Assembly: GCA_023392595.1 (NCBI GenBank)
Contig: JAEVYU010000062.1
Span: 1 to 64,000, forward strand
Length of the DNA stretch: 64,000 nt
Reading direction: 5' to 3'
DNA from: Bacillota bacterium
GTDB taxonomy: Bacteria; Bacillota; UBA4882; UBA8346
Made by a program: the position numbers and the translations under genes. Position 1 is the stretch's first letter, and every line of letters starts with the position of its first letter. The notes below the pieces were generated by a model, which worked only from the letters and a program-made list of their open reading frames with translations, had not been told where the DNA came from and ran no database searches. Of this stretch, positions 7,529 through 16,908 are shown in pieces.

Positions 7529-10171
7529 ATGCACAAAATACTGTTGTGGTCGGTTTTAGCCATATCCCTGCCGTTTGCCTCGCCTTATCCGGACACGATT
7601 CCCTGGGATCATCACCTGGATTATCCGAAAAAGGGTTCTCCCGTCGATGTCAGTTCCCTTAATGACTATAGTATTGATCGTAATGGCCGGGTTTTTATTA
7701 AAAACGGACATTTTTGGACCCGCCAGGGACGAATCAATTTCTTTGGGACCAACCTAACCTTTGACGCCTGTTTTCCGGATAAGGAATTGGCGGAGAAGCT
7801 CGCCGCCCAGCTGGGGGCTTTGGGTATCAATATCGTACGGCTGCACCATATGGATAACCGTGATATCTGGGGACAATATGTCAAGGACTTCAGTCAACTC
7901 GATCCTGAATCATTAAAAAGATTGGATTATTTGATTTTTTGCCTGAAGCGACAGGGGATATATGTCGATCTGAATTTGCACGTGTCGTGGCAATATACCA
8001 GCGATCAAAACGACCCTCTGTATCATCTGGTCCGGGAACAGAATGCTTTCAAATATGCCAAGGGTCTGGATACTTTCTTGCCTGAGCTTATCAGTAAGCA
8101 GAAACTGTACGCTTCTTCAATTCTGGATCACAGAAATTTATATACGGGGTTTGCCTATAAGGACGATCCTGTAACGGCAATGGTTGAAATCAATAACGAA
8201 AATAGTTTTTACCGGAACATGATCATCTGGGGTGGAATCGATTTAATCCCGGAAAGCTATCGCCAAGTTTTAGATAATCGTTTCCAAAAATTTTTACTCC
8301 ATAAATACTACAATTTAAACCGGCTTCGGAAAGCATGGCGGGTGGAGGAGAATATCCCCAGACCCATGGAAATGTCGGGAATTTTGCCGGTGGACCCTCA
8401 AAACAAATGGAAAGTCCAGATTAGCGATGCCCAAAAAGGGACCATTACCTTTCAAGATGACGGGGCCGTGGTTCATTTAAATGATTTGGCGAAAAACTAT
8501 TTTTTTCAATTTTACCGCACCGGCCTTTCCTTTAAAAAGGGCTGCGACTACAGCTTGATCTTTGAGGTTATCGGTAAAAGAGGCGCTTCATTTGGGATTA
8601 ATTCTATGCGTCAAGCAGCGCCTTATGAAAATGCGGGACTGCATAAACAGATCCATTTAAAGAATGATGGCGCCCAGAAATTTGTAATCACTTTTACTTC
8701 CCTGGAAGATCTTGACCATCTGGGGCGAATAACCTTCACGAACTTTGATAACTGTTCCGAGTTGGTAATTCATGAAATCAGGCTTTATGAGGGAAAGTAT
8801 CAGCTTGACCCGCTTAAAAATGTGACAGCCTTTACCAGCCTCACCATTCCCCAGCTCATTAATTTTCGAGCCTATCCGGAAGCATACCAAAATGACCTGC
8901 TTGCCTTTTTCCGTCAAACCGAAATCGATTACTGGTCGGGGATGGTTGATTTTTTGAAAAAGGATATCGGTGTGAAAATACCGATTACCGGAACGCAGAT
9001 TGATTATAGTTTTCCCGAGTTGGCAAAGATCTACGATTACGTTGATATTCATGCCTACTGGCAACACCCGTCATTTCCCGGAAAGCCTTGGGATCGGAAA
9101 GATTATTACGTACGAAATCTATCCATGGTGGCTTCAACGAAAACCAACTTCGATAAAATCGCTATGTACCATGTACAAGGGAAACCCTTTACCGTCAGTG
9201 AGTATAACCATCCTTTTCCCAATCTGCATACCACGGAAACGCCTACGATGCTGACAGTGGTTTCGAAGCTCCAAGATTATGACGGGGTTTTTAGTTTCAA
9301 CTATCTCAATAATCAAGATATCGATCCCCCAAGTTACTTCAGTCACTATACCAAGATTGCCTGTAAAGCCGTATATCCGGCGGCAGCCATAATTTTTCGA
9401 GATCCCCATCGTAGCGTACTGCCCGAAGAAATAATCTGGCCGCTGGGAGAAAACGAGAGTTTCAATGAGATGAAGTCTCTTAAATCCGTTACCAATCCGT
9501 ATCTGAACGAACTCGCGGGCAGGCAGGAAGGGCTATTCGACTTATTCAAAACCAAACGCGTCGCTTTGCAGTTGGTGCCCAAAGGTAAAACGGATTTTTC
9601 CGCCATTCAGTTCAGGGGTAAGGGCAGGGACCCTGTTTTTCATTGGGAAAATTCGGCGGCTGATTATAAACAGGATTATTTCAAATATGATGCCCAAAAG
9701 GCTAAAGTTTATATTGGCTGGAATGTTTTAGAGAGCTATGATTTTACGAATGTTACTCTTAGGGGGCTTGATGGCAAGGACCGTTATTTCCAGTTTACGA
9801 TTGTGAACCGAAACGGCACCGTCGGAGGGGAGGGTAGCTATATCGTGACCCTGAACGGGCGGGAGTTTTATACCAATATGGATTATTATGATTATGAAAC
9901 CAGGATGAAAGTCGATCCATCGAAAGACAGTTACGGCATCAAGATGATGGCCATTCCCACTGCTAAACGGAACGTGGAATGGATTGAAAATTTTAATGCC
10001 GACTTAAACATCAAGCTTTTAAAGTCTTACAGGTCGATAAAGGTATCCACAATCAATGCTTTGGGAGAGCCGGAGAAAAAGGTTCCTTTCAGCATGAAGG
10101 ATAACCAACTACAGATTTTTCTAAACCGGGAGGATCATTCGATTATTTATTCGATAGATATTGAGGATTAA
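7529..10171 (+). CDS. Secreted GH-A clan (cellulase-like) glycosidase with inserted binding module
   Basis: An 880-residue protein with a short hydrophobic N-terminus (residues 1-18) acting as signal peptide. The catalytic domain is a (beta/alpha)8 barrel of clan GH-A: INFFGTNLTF starts it, NIVRLHHMDN follows, the acid/base E224 lies in MVEINNENS, and the likely nucleophile E558 in FTVSEYNHPFPN. Between them, about residues 290-430, lies an inserted beta-sandwich (about WKVQISDAQKGT to HEIRLYEG) resembling a CBM4/9-type module. The last 200 residues look like an all-beta accessory domain. The exact GH family cannot be fixed by eye; an endo-acting enzyme on beta-mannan, glucan or xylan is likely. 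The insertion makes it much longer than a minimal GH5 enzyme. AAGAAGG precedes the ATG by 10 bases. Confidence 0.75.
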   Translation: MHKILLWSVLAISLPFASPYPDTIPWDHHLDYPKKGSPVDVSSLNDYSIDRNGRVFIKNGHFWTRQGRINFFGTNLTFDACFPDKELAEKLAAQLGALGINIVRLHHMDNRDIWGQYVKDFSQLDPESLKRLDYLIFCLKRQGIYVDLNLHVSWQYTSDQNDPLYHLVREQNAFKYAKGLDTFLPELISKQKLYASSILDHRNLYTGFAYKDDPVTAMVEINNENSFYRNMIIWGGIDLIPESYRQVLDNRFQKFLLHKYYNLNRLRKAWRVEENIPRPMEMSGILPVDPQNKWKVQISDAQKGTITFQDDGAVVHLNDLAKNYFFQFYRTGLSFKKGCDYSLIFEVIGKRGASFGINSMRQAAPYENAGLHKQIHLKNDGAQKFVITFTSLEDLDHLGRITFTNFDNCSELVIHEIRLYEGKYQLDPLKNVTAFTSLTIPQLINFRAYPEAYQNDLLAFFRQTEIDYWSGMVDFLKKDIGVKIPITGTQIDYSFPELAKIYDYVDIHAYWQHPSFPGKPWDRKDYYVRNLSMVASTKTNFDKIAMYHVQGKPFTVSEYNHPFPNLHTTETPTMLTVVSKLQDYDGVFSFNYLNNQDIDPPSYFSHYTKIACKAVYPAAAIIFRDPHRSVLPEEIIWPLGENESFNEMKSLKSVTNPYLNELAGRQEGLFDLFKTKRVALQLVPKGKTDFSAIQFRGKGRDPVFHWENSAADYKQDYFKYDAQKAKVYIGWNVLESYDFTNVTLRGLDGKDRYFQFTIVNRNGTVGGEGSYIVTLNGREFYTNMDYYDYETRMKVDPSKDSYGIKMMAIPTAKRNVEWIENFNADLNIKLLKSYRSIKVSTINALGEPEKKVPFSMKDNQLQIFLNREDHSIIYSIDIED

Positions 10172-10179
10172 ATAAATTT

Positions 10180-10615
10180 CCTAAATGATTTTTTATTTAG
10201 GAGAAAAAATTATTTTCATGGCGGGACTAATTTTCCCGGGGGCATAAAAAATTATTTTTATGAAGGAATTGATTTTTTATTGGAAGAAAAAATTACTTCT
10301 ATGACAGAAATAATTTTTTTTAGCGTCGGCTCCAGGGATCCGGTCCCGGAATAAATGATTTATGGGATTCAATAAACCTATCCAGTCACCAAAGCAATTG
10401 TTTTTGGAGTTGGATCGATTGAGCGGGTGACAGACAAAATTATTTTCGCCGTTGGATCGAACCTTCGAACGGCAAAATAAATTATTTCTGTGACCGGATC
10501 GATTGGTTGGACGACTCAACAAATTATTTCTAGGGGAAAATAATTATTTTTCCCCAGAAATAATTATTTTTTGGAGGAAAAAATATTTTCAAGATGGAAA
10601 AAAATATTTTTACAA
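10180..10615. repeat. A+T-rich degenerate satellite of AAATTATTT words
   Basis: This gene-free stretch repeats variants of AAATTATTTC or AAATTATTTT about eleven times (for example near 10206, 10248, 10308, 10436, 10477, 10520, 10540, 10559, 10580 and 10600), separated by unrelated 20-60 base spacers. It includes hairpins such as 10180-10186 with 10195-10201 (CCTAAAT/ATTTAGG) and a GGGG...CCCC palindrome at 10533-10555. It lies between the convergent 3' ends of the GH-A clan gene and nspC. No coding potential is seen. Confidence 0.6.
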
Positions 10616-10708
10616 CGCACAGGCAGGCCCCTTCCGCTTGAACGATCCCGAAATTAAAGTATCATCGGGCAAGGAAATTGGCTCAAAAAACTTGTGGCCC
10701 TGAGCGCT

Positions 10709-11845
10709 TTATGACAACCTTGATTGATAATCCTCATAGCCAAACTGCCGGACGATTTGGACCCCATCGGTTTCTGTATAGCGGACAATGGCCGGCAGGT
10801 TGACCCCGTTAAAGGTGTTATTTTTAACCATCGAATAATGGGCCATATCACAGAATGTCAGTCTGTCTCCGGGTTTTAAAGGCTGTTTGAAAGAATAGTC
10901 GCCAATAATATCCCCCGCCAGACAGGTAGGTCCTCCCAGCCGGTAAGTATGAGCATATTCTCCCGGTTTTCCGGCATCAATAATTTCAGGCCGATAAGGC
11001 ATTTCCAGGACATCCGGCATATGGCAGGCGGCCGAAGTATCCAAGATGGCGATATCCATCCCATTATGAACGATATCCAGAACCGAGGCAACCAAAAACC
11101 CGGTATGGAGAGCCACCGCCTCGCCTGGTTCCAGATAGACCTCCAGGCCGTACTTGTCCTTAAAAAACATGATTGAACGGACCAGGGTATCCAGATCATA
11201 ATCGGACCTGGTGATATGATGCCCGCCGCCAAAATTCAACCATTTCATTTTGGGAAGAAATGCGCCGAATTTTTGGTCCACCACTTGAATGGTGCGTTCC
11301 AGCGTGTCCGAGTTTTGTTCGCACATGGTGTGAAAGTGCAGCCCGCTAAGGCCTTCCAGGGCTTCCGGCTGAAAATTGCTCCGGGTGACTCCCAGTCTGG
11401 AATGTTGATAGCAGGGATTATAAATCGGCGTCGCGATTTCCGAATACTCCGGATTGATACGGATCCCGCAGCTAATCTTGGTGGACGCTTTTTTCACTTT
11501 ATCCTTGTAATGAAGCCATTGGTTAAACGAATTGAAGACAATATGATCGCAATAGCGCATCAATTCATCAAATTCCGCCTCTACATAAGCAGGGGCATAG
11601 ACGTGAACCTCGCGGCCCATTTTTTCAAATCCCAGTCTGGCCTCAAACAATGAGCTGGCAGTGACGCCCTTTAGATATTTGGATATTAGGGGAAAGACTG
11701 AAAACATCGAAAATCCTTTTAACGCCAAAAGGATATTACATCCGGTACGGCGCTGGACAGAGTCGAGGATTTCCAAATTCTTGCGCAGCAATCTTTCATC
11801 CACAATATAGCAGGGTGAAGGGAGTGAATTCAAATCAAGATCCAT
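10709..11845 (-). CDS. nspC: Carboxynorspermidine/carboxyspermidine decarboxylase
   Basis: A 378-residue PLP enzyme of the alanine-racemase fold (group IV decarboxylases) that removes the carboxylate from carboxynorspermidine or carboxyspermidine, giving norspermidine or spermidine. The PLP lysine is K43 in LLALKGF. The C-terminal GGPTCLAGD block supplies the cysteine and aspartate of the partner-subunit active site. The FNSFNQW and GLHFHTMCEQ segments are typical of NspC. It starts 9 bases after the stop of the dehydrogenase gene, with GAGGT overlapping that gene's stop region, so the two are translationally linked. The cytoplasmic pathway is the aspartate-semialdehyde-dependent polyamine route, alternative to S-adenosylmethionine decarboxylase. 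Confidence 0.92.
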   Translation of the reverse strand: MDLDLNSLPSPCYIVDERLLRKNLEILDSVQRRTGCNILLALKGFSMFSVFPLISKYLKGVTASSLFEARLGFEKMGREVHVYAPAYVEAEFDELMRYCDHIVFNSFNQWLHYKDKVKKASTKISCGIRINPEYSEIATPIYNPCYQHSRLGVTRSNFQPEALEGLSGLHFHTMCEQNSDTLERTIQVVDQKFGAFLPKMKWLNFGGGHHITRSDYDLDTLVRSIMFFKDKYGLEVYLEPGEAVALHTGFLVASVLDIVHNGMDIAILDTSAACHMPDVLEMPYRPEIIDAGKPGEYAHTYRLGGPTCLAGDIIGDYSFKQPLKPGDRLTFCDMAHYSMVKNNTFNGVNLPAIVRYTETDGVQIVRQFGYEDYQSRLS

Positions 11846-11854
11846 CTTTTTACC

Positions 11855-13054
11855 TCAATCGATTAAAGTTGGCGCGAAATCTTCCTTCCAGGGCAGTCCG
11901 TACCGGTTTAAGGCCGCCATGAACGGATCGGGATCGAATTCTTCCACGTTAAAGACGCCGGGTTTTTTCCAGATGCCTTCCTGCATCAACATGGCGCCGA
12001 TCATAGCCGGAACTCCGGTAGTATAGGAAATAGCCTGTGATCCGACCTCGGCGAAGCATTTCTCATGATCGGAAATATTGTAAACATAATAGGATCTGGG
12101 CTTGCCGTCTTTGACGCCTTGAATGATGCACCCGATATTCGTTTTCCCTTTTGTTCGGGGGCCCAGTGAAGCCGGATCCGGCAGGATGGCTTTCAAAAAC
12201 TGCAGGGGAATAATTTCCCGATCCTCATAAATAATAGGCTTGATTGAGGTCATGCCCACATTTTGCAACACTTTTAAATGGTGGAGGTAATTATCGGAAA
12301 AAGTCATCCAAAAACGGATTTTCTTGATTCCCTTGATATGGATAGCCAGGGATTCTAATTCTTCATGGTAGAGCAAGTAGACATTGCGGGGGCCGATTTC
12401 AGGCAAGTCGTAGGTCCGCCGCAGCTCCAGGGGGCCGGTCTTTATCCAATCCCCGTTTTCATAATAACGGCCGTTAGCGGTGACTTCCCGAATATTAATT
12501 TCCGGGTTAAAGTTGGTTGCGAAAGGATATCCATGGTCACCGGCGTTGGCGTCCACGATATCGATGGTTTGAATTTCATCAAAGTAATGTTTTTGAGCAT
12601 AGGCGCAAAAAACGCCGGTCACACCAGGATCGAAACCGCTTCCTAAAAGTGCTGTTATACCGGCATTTCGAAATTTTTCTTGGTAGGCCCATTGCCATTT
12701 GTATTCGAATTTTGGAATGTCGGGAGGTTCGTAATTAGCGGTGTCGAGATAGTCTACTCCCGTAGCGAGGCAGGCATCCATAATCGAAAGATCCTGATAG
12801 GGGAGGGCAACATTAATAACCATATCCGGCCTGAAACTTTCAATCAAACGAATCACGTTTTGAGTATTGTCCGCATCGAGTTCTGCGGTTTGGATCTTGG
12901 TCCTGCTTCCGGCCAGTTGTGTTTTAATTGCATCACATTTGGATAAAGTTCGGCTTGCTAAGCAGATTTCTTCAAAAACTTCTGGATTTTGGCAACATTT
13001 GTGTACAACAACGCTTGATACTCCCCCAGCACCAATAATCAAAGTTTTTCCCAT
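11855..13054 (-). CDS. Carboxynorspermidine dehydrogenase (saccharopine dehydrogenase-like)
   Basis: An NADPH-dependent enzyme (399 aa) of the saccharopine dehydrogenase family that condenses aspartate semialdehyde with diaminopropane or putrescine to carboxy-polyamine. The Rossmann motif GAGGVSS lies right at the N-terminus. GSGFDPGVTGVF, in the middle, and YTTGVPAMIGAML, near the C-terminus, are conserved in this family. An ATG 18 bases upstream (13072) is possible, but GGGGG lies six bases before the ATG at 13054, which also starts exactly at the fold, so I place the start there. It is paired with nspC. Family members also include saccharopine reductases of lysine metabolism; the neighbour makes the polyamine role the better reading. 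Confidence 0.88.
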   Translation of the reverse strand: MGKTLIIGAGGVSSVVVHKCCQNPEVFEEICLASRTLSKCDAIKTQLAGSRTKIQTAELDADNTQNVIRLIESFRPDMVINVALPYQDLSIMDACLATGVDYLDTANYEPPDIPKFEYKWQWAYQEKFRNAGITALLGSGFDPGVTGVFCAYAQKHYFDEIQTIDIVDANAGDHGYPFATNFNPEINIREVTANGRYYENGDWIKTGPLELRRTYDLPEIGPRNVYLLYHEELESLAIHIKGIKKIRFWMTFSDNYLHHLKVLQNVGMTSIKPIIYEDREIIPLQFLKAILPDPASLGPRTKGKTNIGCIIQGVKDGKPRSYYVYNISDHEKCFAEVGSQAISYTTGVPAMIGAMLMQEGIWKKPGVFNVEEFDPDPFMAALNRYGLPWKEDFAPTLID

Positions 13055-13072
13055 ATCAATCCCCCAATTCAT

Positions 13073-13393
13073 TTTTTAGAATAACGATGAAAATTATATA
13101 AAAAAAGATCCGAATAATCAAGATCAATGGTAAAAATTTAGCTTATTTTCATAAATCTCCAAAAGCGTTCTAAATACTGATTAAATCACAGGCAAACCAA
13201 AAAAATACCTATCAGGTTGATATTCAAACTGGATAGGTTCATTTTTACCATGGGATTATGATATCTTTAAGATATGTACCCAAAGCAGGGGGCGTTCGAT
13301 TGAGTTGTAGAGCGCATAAAAGGTTTAGTTTTAACCGAAGGATGCCATTGTAAATCTTTTTGATTTTAAGGTGCTTTGGGTTAGCCCGGTTGT
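13073..13393. other. Intergenic region with hairpins between eutC and the polyamine genes
   Basis: No gene is seen. AATGGTAAAAAT (13126-13137) faces ATTTTTACCAT (13241-13251) as an 11-bp inverted repeat. A smaller hairpin (CCTATC at 13208-13213 with GATAGG at 13232-13237) lies inside it. On the minus strand this region follows eutC and precedes the polyamine operon, so it may end the eut transcript and start the next one; this is inference. Confidence 0.4.
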
Positions 13394-14167
13394 TTATAGT
13401 TCTAGATCGACTCCGCTTTTTTTCTCGCGCATCAAGATTTCTACCAGTGAAACCAGATGAGCTCCGGCCTCAACCGGCGGAGTGCCGTGTTTATGAATGT
13501 TGGAAACCACTGTCCGCTGGGATTCGGGTTTGGAAGTGCTGGATTCATAGGCCATATAGCACCCCATACTCTCACCGGTGGCTAGTCCGGGCCTTTCGCC
13601 GACTAATAACAAAGTGACTTTAGCGTTTAAAGCTTCGCTGATTCGATCCATCGTGGCGACGCGCCCGAATTTAACGAAAATGGGGGTGCCGATCCGGTAT
13701 TTATTCGCCTGAAACCCATCCATCATCATGGGAAAAATATCTTGAATATTCTCATTGATGGCCGGGGAACTAAGCCCGTCGGCCACGATGATTTGAATAT
13801 CGGGGTTGGGTAAACATTGGGCTTGAATCCGTTGCAATACCTCCGGAGCAAACCTGCGGCCCAGATCGGGCCTGGTTAAGTATTCATCTTTATTGCCAAT
13901 CAATGTTTGAACTTTAAAAAAGCCAAAGGGTTCCAGCAGAGACTCATCCACTTCAGACCAGACCGCATCCATTGCCACGGCGTGATCGGCCCGGAACCTG
14001 AGCCATGTTTCAGTTTTATAACGATCGCCCGCTCTGCCCACACAAATCCGGGCCAGGGTGGTGGCTTTCAAGCGTGAACAATATTCCCTGTCCTGCGGTT
14101 TATCAACCGTGACCCGTGAAGTCAGGTCAAGCTCGGAAATATCCGGAATGATGTCTGGAGAAATCAT
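13394..14167 (-). CDS. eutC: Ethanolamine ammonia-lyase small subunit
   Basis: The 257-residue light subunit of adenosylcobalamin-dependent ethanolamine ammonia-lyase, which turns ethanolamine into acetaldehyde and ammonia. Recognisable EutC blocks are ARICVGRAGDRYKT near residue 40, LRFRADHAVAMDAV, IIVADGLSSPAINEN, and VGERPGLATGESMGCYMAY, the last containing residues that line the cobalamin site. Length is normal. AGGAGG lies seven bases before the ATG and the start is 30 bases after the eutB stop. No microcompartment shell genes, EutE or EutG are nearby, so acetaldehyde processing must be encoded elsewhere. Confidence 0.95.
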   Translation of the reverse strand: MISPDIIPDISELDLTSRVTVDKPQDREYCSRLKATTLARICVGRAGDRYKTETWLRFRADHAVAMDAVWSEVDESLLEPFGFFKVQTLIGNKDEYLTRPDLGRRFAPEVLQRIQAQCLPNPDIQIIVADGLSSPAINENIQDIFPMMMDGFQANKYRIGTPIFVKFGRVATMDRISEALNAKVTLLLVGERPGLATGESMGCYMAYESSTSKPESQRTVVSNIHKHGTPPVEAGAHLVSLVEILMREKKSGVDLEL

Positions 14168-14197
14168 TGTTTATCCTCCTGCGATTATTTACAGATG

Positions 14198-15559
14198 TTA
14201 GTTCGCGGAAAATATCGAAGGGTCGCCTGCCCGCCCGGTCAATTTGCCTTGATGGAAAATACCCAATTCCTCAAGCCTGGCGGCAAATTCCTGGATCGGC
14301 TGTTTTCCGGTTATTTCCCGTAGCGCGGCGATGTCGTGGAAACTGGTGGATTGATACATTAACATTACATCATCGGCCACCGGGATGCCCATGAAATAAT
14401 TACAATTGGCCGCGGTGAGCAGCACCAAAAGATTCTCGATATCGTTTTGGTCGGCCTTCATATGATTGGTATAACAGGCGTCGACTCCCATGGGAATACC
14501 GGTTAACTTTCCCATGAAATGGTCTTCCAAACCGGCGCGGATCACTTGCTTGGCGTCATAGAGATATTCCGGCCCGATGAATCCGACAACCGTGTTGTGG
14601 AGGAACGGATGGTACCTGCGGGCCAGTCCATAACAGCGAGCTTCCATGGTAACCTGATCGGCGCCATGGTGACCTTCGGAGGAGAGTTCCGAACCTTGGC
14701 CGGTTTCAAAATACATCCTATTTGGGCCGGTGGCGGCGCCCCTGGATTTCATCAGTTCATATCCTTCATCCAGCATTTTGACGGTGATTCCAAAAGCGGC
14801 ATTGGATTTTTGTGAACCGGCAATACTTTGAAACATCAGATCAACCGGCGCGCCTTTTTCAACCGCTTTCATTTGAGTGGTTATATGAGCTAAGACGCAG
14901 TTTTGAGTAGGGATTTTCCACTGATTCATGAAATCTTTAAAAGCTGTCAAAATCCGGACCACATTGTCCAGGCTGTCTTCGACGGGATTAAGGCCGAGAA
15001 CGGCATCGCCGATCCCATAACTGATTCCTTCCCGTACCGAAGCCATGACCCCATCCAAGTCGTCGGTAGGATGATTGGGTTGCAAGCGGGACGCCAGGGT
15101 GCCAACTTTACCGATGGTCGTGTTACAAGTGGCCGGAATTTCAATTTTTTGGGCGCTGTAAATTAGATCCAAATTGCTCATCAGTTTGGCTGTGGCAGCC
15201 ACCATTTCTGAAGTGAGCCCGGCAGATAAGCGTCTTAATTCACTTCCGGGCAGGCTTAATGCCATTTCCCGAAATTCGCCAACGGTTTTGTTTTTTATTT
15301 CATTAAAAACCGTAGTATGAATCGAATCCTGAATCACTTGCGTAACCTCATCTTCATCATAGGGAACGACGGGGTGATTATAAAGCTCTTCCAGGGTCAC
15401 TTCAGACAGAACGACCTTGGCGGCAATCCGCTCGGCAGTATTGGCGGCGGCAATACCGGCCAGGTTGTCTCCAGATTTTTCTTCGTTGGCTTTGGCGAGA
15501 AGTTCTTTGAGATCCTTGAATTGATAAATCTTATCAAACAATTTGGTTTTCAATCGCAT
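14198..15559 (-). CDS. eutB: Ethanolamine ammonia-lyase large subunit
   Basis: The 453-residue catalytic subunit of ethanolamine ammonia-lyase, a TIM barrel that binds substrate and, with EutC, adenosylcobalamin. Clear family blocks include LANVLKAN-like KELLAKANEEKSGD at the N-terminus, SYGIGDAVLGLNPVEDS, MFQSIAGSQKSNAAFG, YFETGQGSELSSEGHHGADQ and YTNHMKADQND, all highly conserved in EutB. Length is standard. CAGGTGG precedes the ATG by six bases. It is the third gene of the eutA-permease-eutB-eutC order. A 120-base gap upstream contains a dispersed palindromic repeat. Confidence 0.96.
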   Translation of the reverse strand: MRLKTKLFDKIYQFKDLKELLAKANEEKSGDNLAGIAAANTAERIAAKVVLSEVTLEELYNHPVVPYDEDEVTQVIQDSIHTTVFNEIKNKTVGEFREMALSLPGSELRRLSAGLTSEMVAATAKLMSNLDLIYSAQKIEIPATCNTTIGKVGTLASRLQPNHPTDDLDGVMASVREGISYGIGDAVLGLNPVEDSLDNVVRILTAFKDFMNQWKIPTQNCVLAHITTQMKAVEKGAPVDLMFQSIAGSQKSNAAFGITVKMLDEGYELMKSRGAATGPNRMYFETGQGSELSSEGHHGADQVTMEARCYGLARRYHPFLHNTVVGFIGPEYLYDAKQVIRAGLEDHFMGKLTGIPMGVDACYTNHMKADQNDIENLLVLLTAANCNYFMGIPVADDVMLMYQSTSFHDIAALREITGKQPIQEFAARLEELGIFHQGKLTGRAGDPSIFSAN

Positions 15560-15603
15560 CGAAATCCACCTGCTTTAATTGAACTAAAATTGCAATTTAT
15601 CAA

Positions 15604-15668
15604 ATCCGGCAAGTTGTTGGAGAAAAATTCTACCGCGACTGGCCGGGATAGGGGGAATTTTACCGGAA
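15604..15668. repeat. Second copy of the ATCCGGCAAGTT repeat
   Basis: ATCCGGCAAGTT at 15604-15615 and a GCGACTG word downstream match the repeat at 69-120, followed by GGCCGGG and TACCGG. The copy sits between the eutB start and the permease stop, so it lies within the operon transcript as a probable RNA hairpin. Confidence 0.5.
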
Positions 15669-15679
15669 GACCGTTCACT

Positions 15680-16895
15680 TTAGGCTGCTTCTTGCCCTTT
15701 TAACGCGGCAACTTTTTTCATATGGGCTTTGGCATATGCCAAATAGAAGATAGCGGCTGCGGCAAAGGTAACGCCGACCCAAAGCATGGTTGATAAATTC
15801 GCATAGGTTACGGCCACCACGAATAACACCGATATAACCAGAGCGATCATCGGCAGACTGATATGGGCTACCTTATAGGGCCTTTCTAAGGAAGGCTCTT
15901 TGGAACGGAGCAGGAAAAAGCAGAACATGCTCATTACATACATGACCACCGCACCGATACAGGATAAAACGATGATGGTGGCGGTAGCCTTGGTTAATAC
16001 GAAAATTAAACCTACCAGGCTGGGCAAAATCAATGCCCAAATCGGGGTTTTATGTTTGACGGTGGTGGTAGAAAGGAAATAAGGGAAAAAACCTTCCCGG
16101 GCCATAAACCAGCGCCAGGGCGGATGGAAGAGGTGAATCCACTTTGTTGATACTGCCGGCGTTGCTGATTCCGGTGGTCACCAGCAGTGTTGCAACCGCC
16201 ATGATTGCCAGGGTGATGATACCCAAGTTGAATCCGAGCGGAATGTCTTTTTTGGGGTTTTTACACTCTTCGGCCGCCATGGCTCCTCCCTCGGCCCCTA
16301 AATAAAACCAAATGGCGAAGGGAATGGCGGCAAAAATTCCGGGAAGGCCGCCGAAAAAGGGCTCCTTGGTGAAAATGTTGGCGGATTTTATATGGCCGAC
16401 TCCACCGCAAACATAAATGATTACACCGGCGATGGCGATGATGGTGATGACCAGTTCAACCGTAGCGGCAGTTTTGACCCCCAGACAATTGACTAATACG
16501 AAAATTGCATATACGGCCACGGCAGCAGCCACAGTCGGAATGGCCGGAGTTAAGAAATTAATGTAAGCGCCGATGGACAGGGCAATGGCCGGAACGGCAA
16601 ATAGAAATTCCAGGAATACGGCAAAGCCGGTGATGTACCCCCCGAACGGTCCCATGGTTCGTTTGGCGAATTCCATGGAACCGCCCGCATGGGGAATTGC
16701 AGTCGATAACTCGGCATAGCTGAACATAAAACTGGTATAAAACAAGGTTACAATGGCGACTGCAATCATAAACCCTATGGGACTTGTGTATTGCAAGGCG
16801 TAATTCCATCCGAAATACATGCCGGATATAACCATTCCGACGACGATTCCCCATAATTGCAGCGGAGACAAACTTTTGGCAAGCTCGTTACTCAT
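15680..16895 (-). pseudogene. Ethanolamine permease (APC family), broken by an internal deletion
   Basis: An amino-acid/polyamine permease of the ethanolamine type. The first part (from ATG 16895, with AAGGAGG eight bases upstream) covers about seven or eight helices, including WFYLGAEGGAMAAEE, and reaches SPLPSALALVYG. The reading frame then goes to a false end near 16050. The last part resumes in another frame at MAREGFFPYFLS and runs to 15680 with the final four helices. In intact homologues about 45 residues lie between these two blocks. Their absence plus the frame change indicates a deletion at about 16085-16110. The short shared sequence ATGGC at the joint would fit slippage or an assembly collapse. 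If real, ethanolamine uptake here would be lost or rely on diffusion. Confidence 0.8.
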
Positions 16896-16908
16896 TTGAA
16901 AATCCTCC

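Noticed and set aside
7274..7534. Minus-strand open reading frame of 86 codons in the gap before the GH-A clan gene
   Set aside because: It crosses a probable terminator, overlaps the start of the next gene and has no recognisable ribosome site or domain.
10180..10615. CRISPR or origin of replication
   Set aside because: Repeats are A+T words without regular spacing; no DnaA box cluster or dnaA/dnaN neighbour is present.
11216..11653. Plus-strand open frame of 145 codons opposite nspC
   Set aside because: It is an antisense shadow of a clear PLP decarboxylase and contains no domain.
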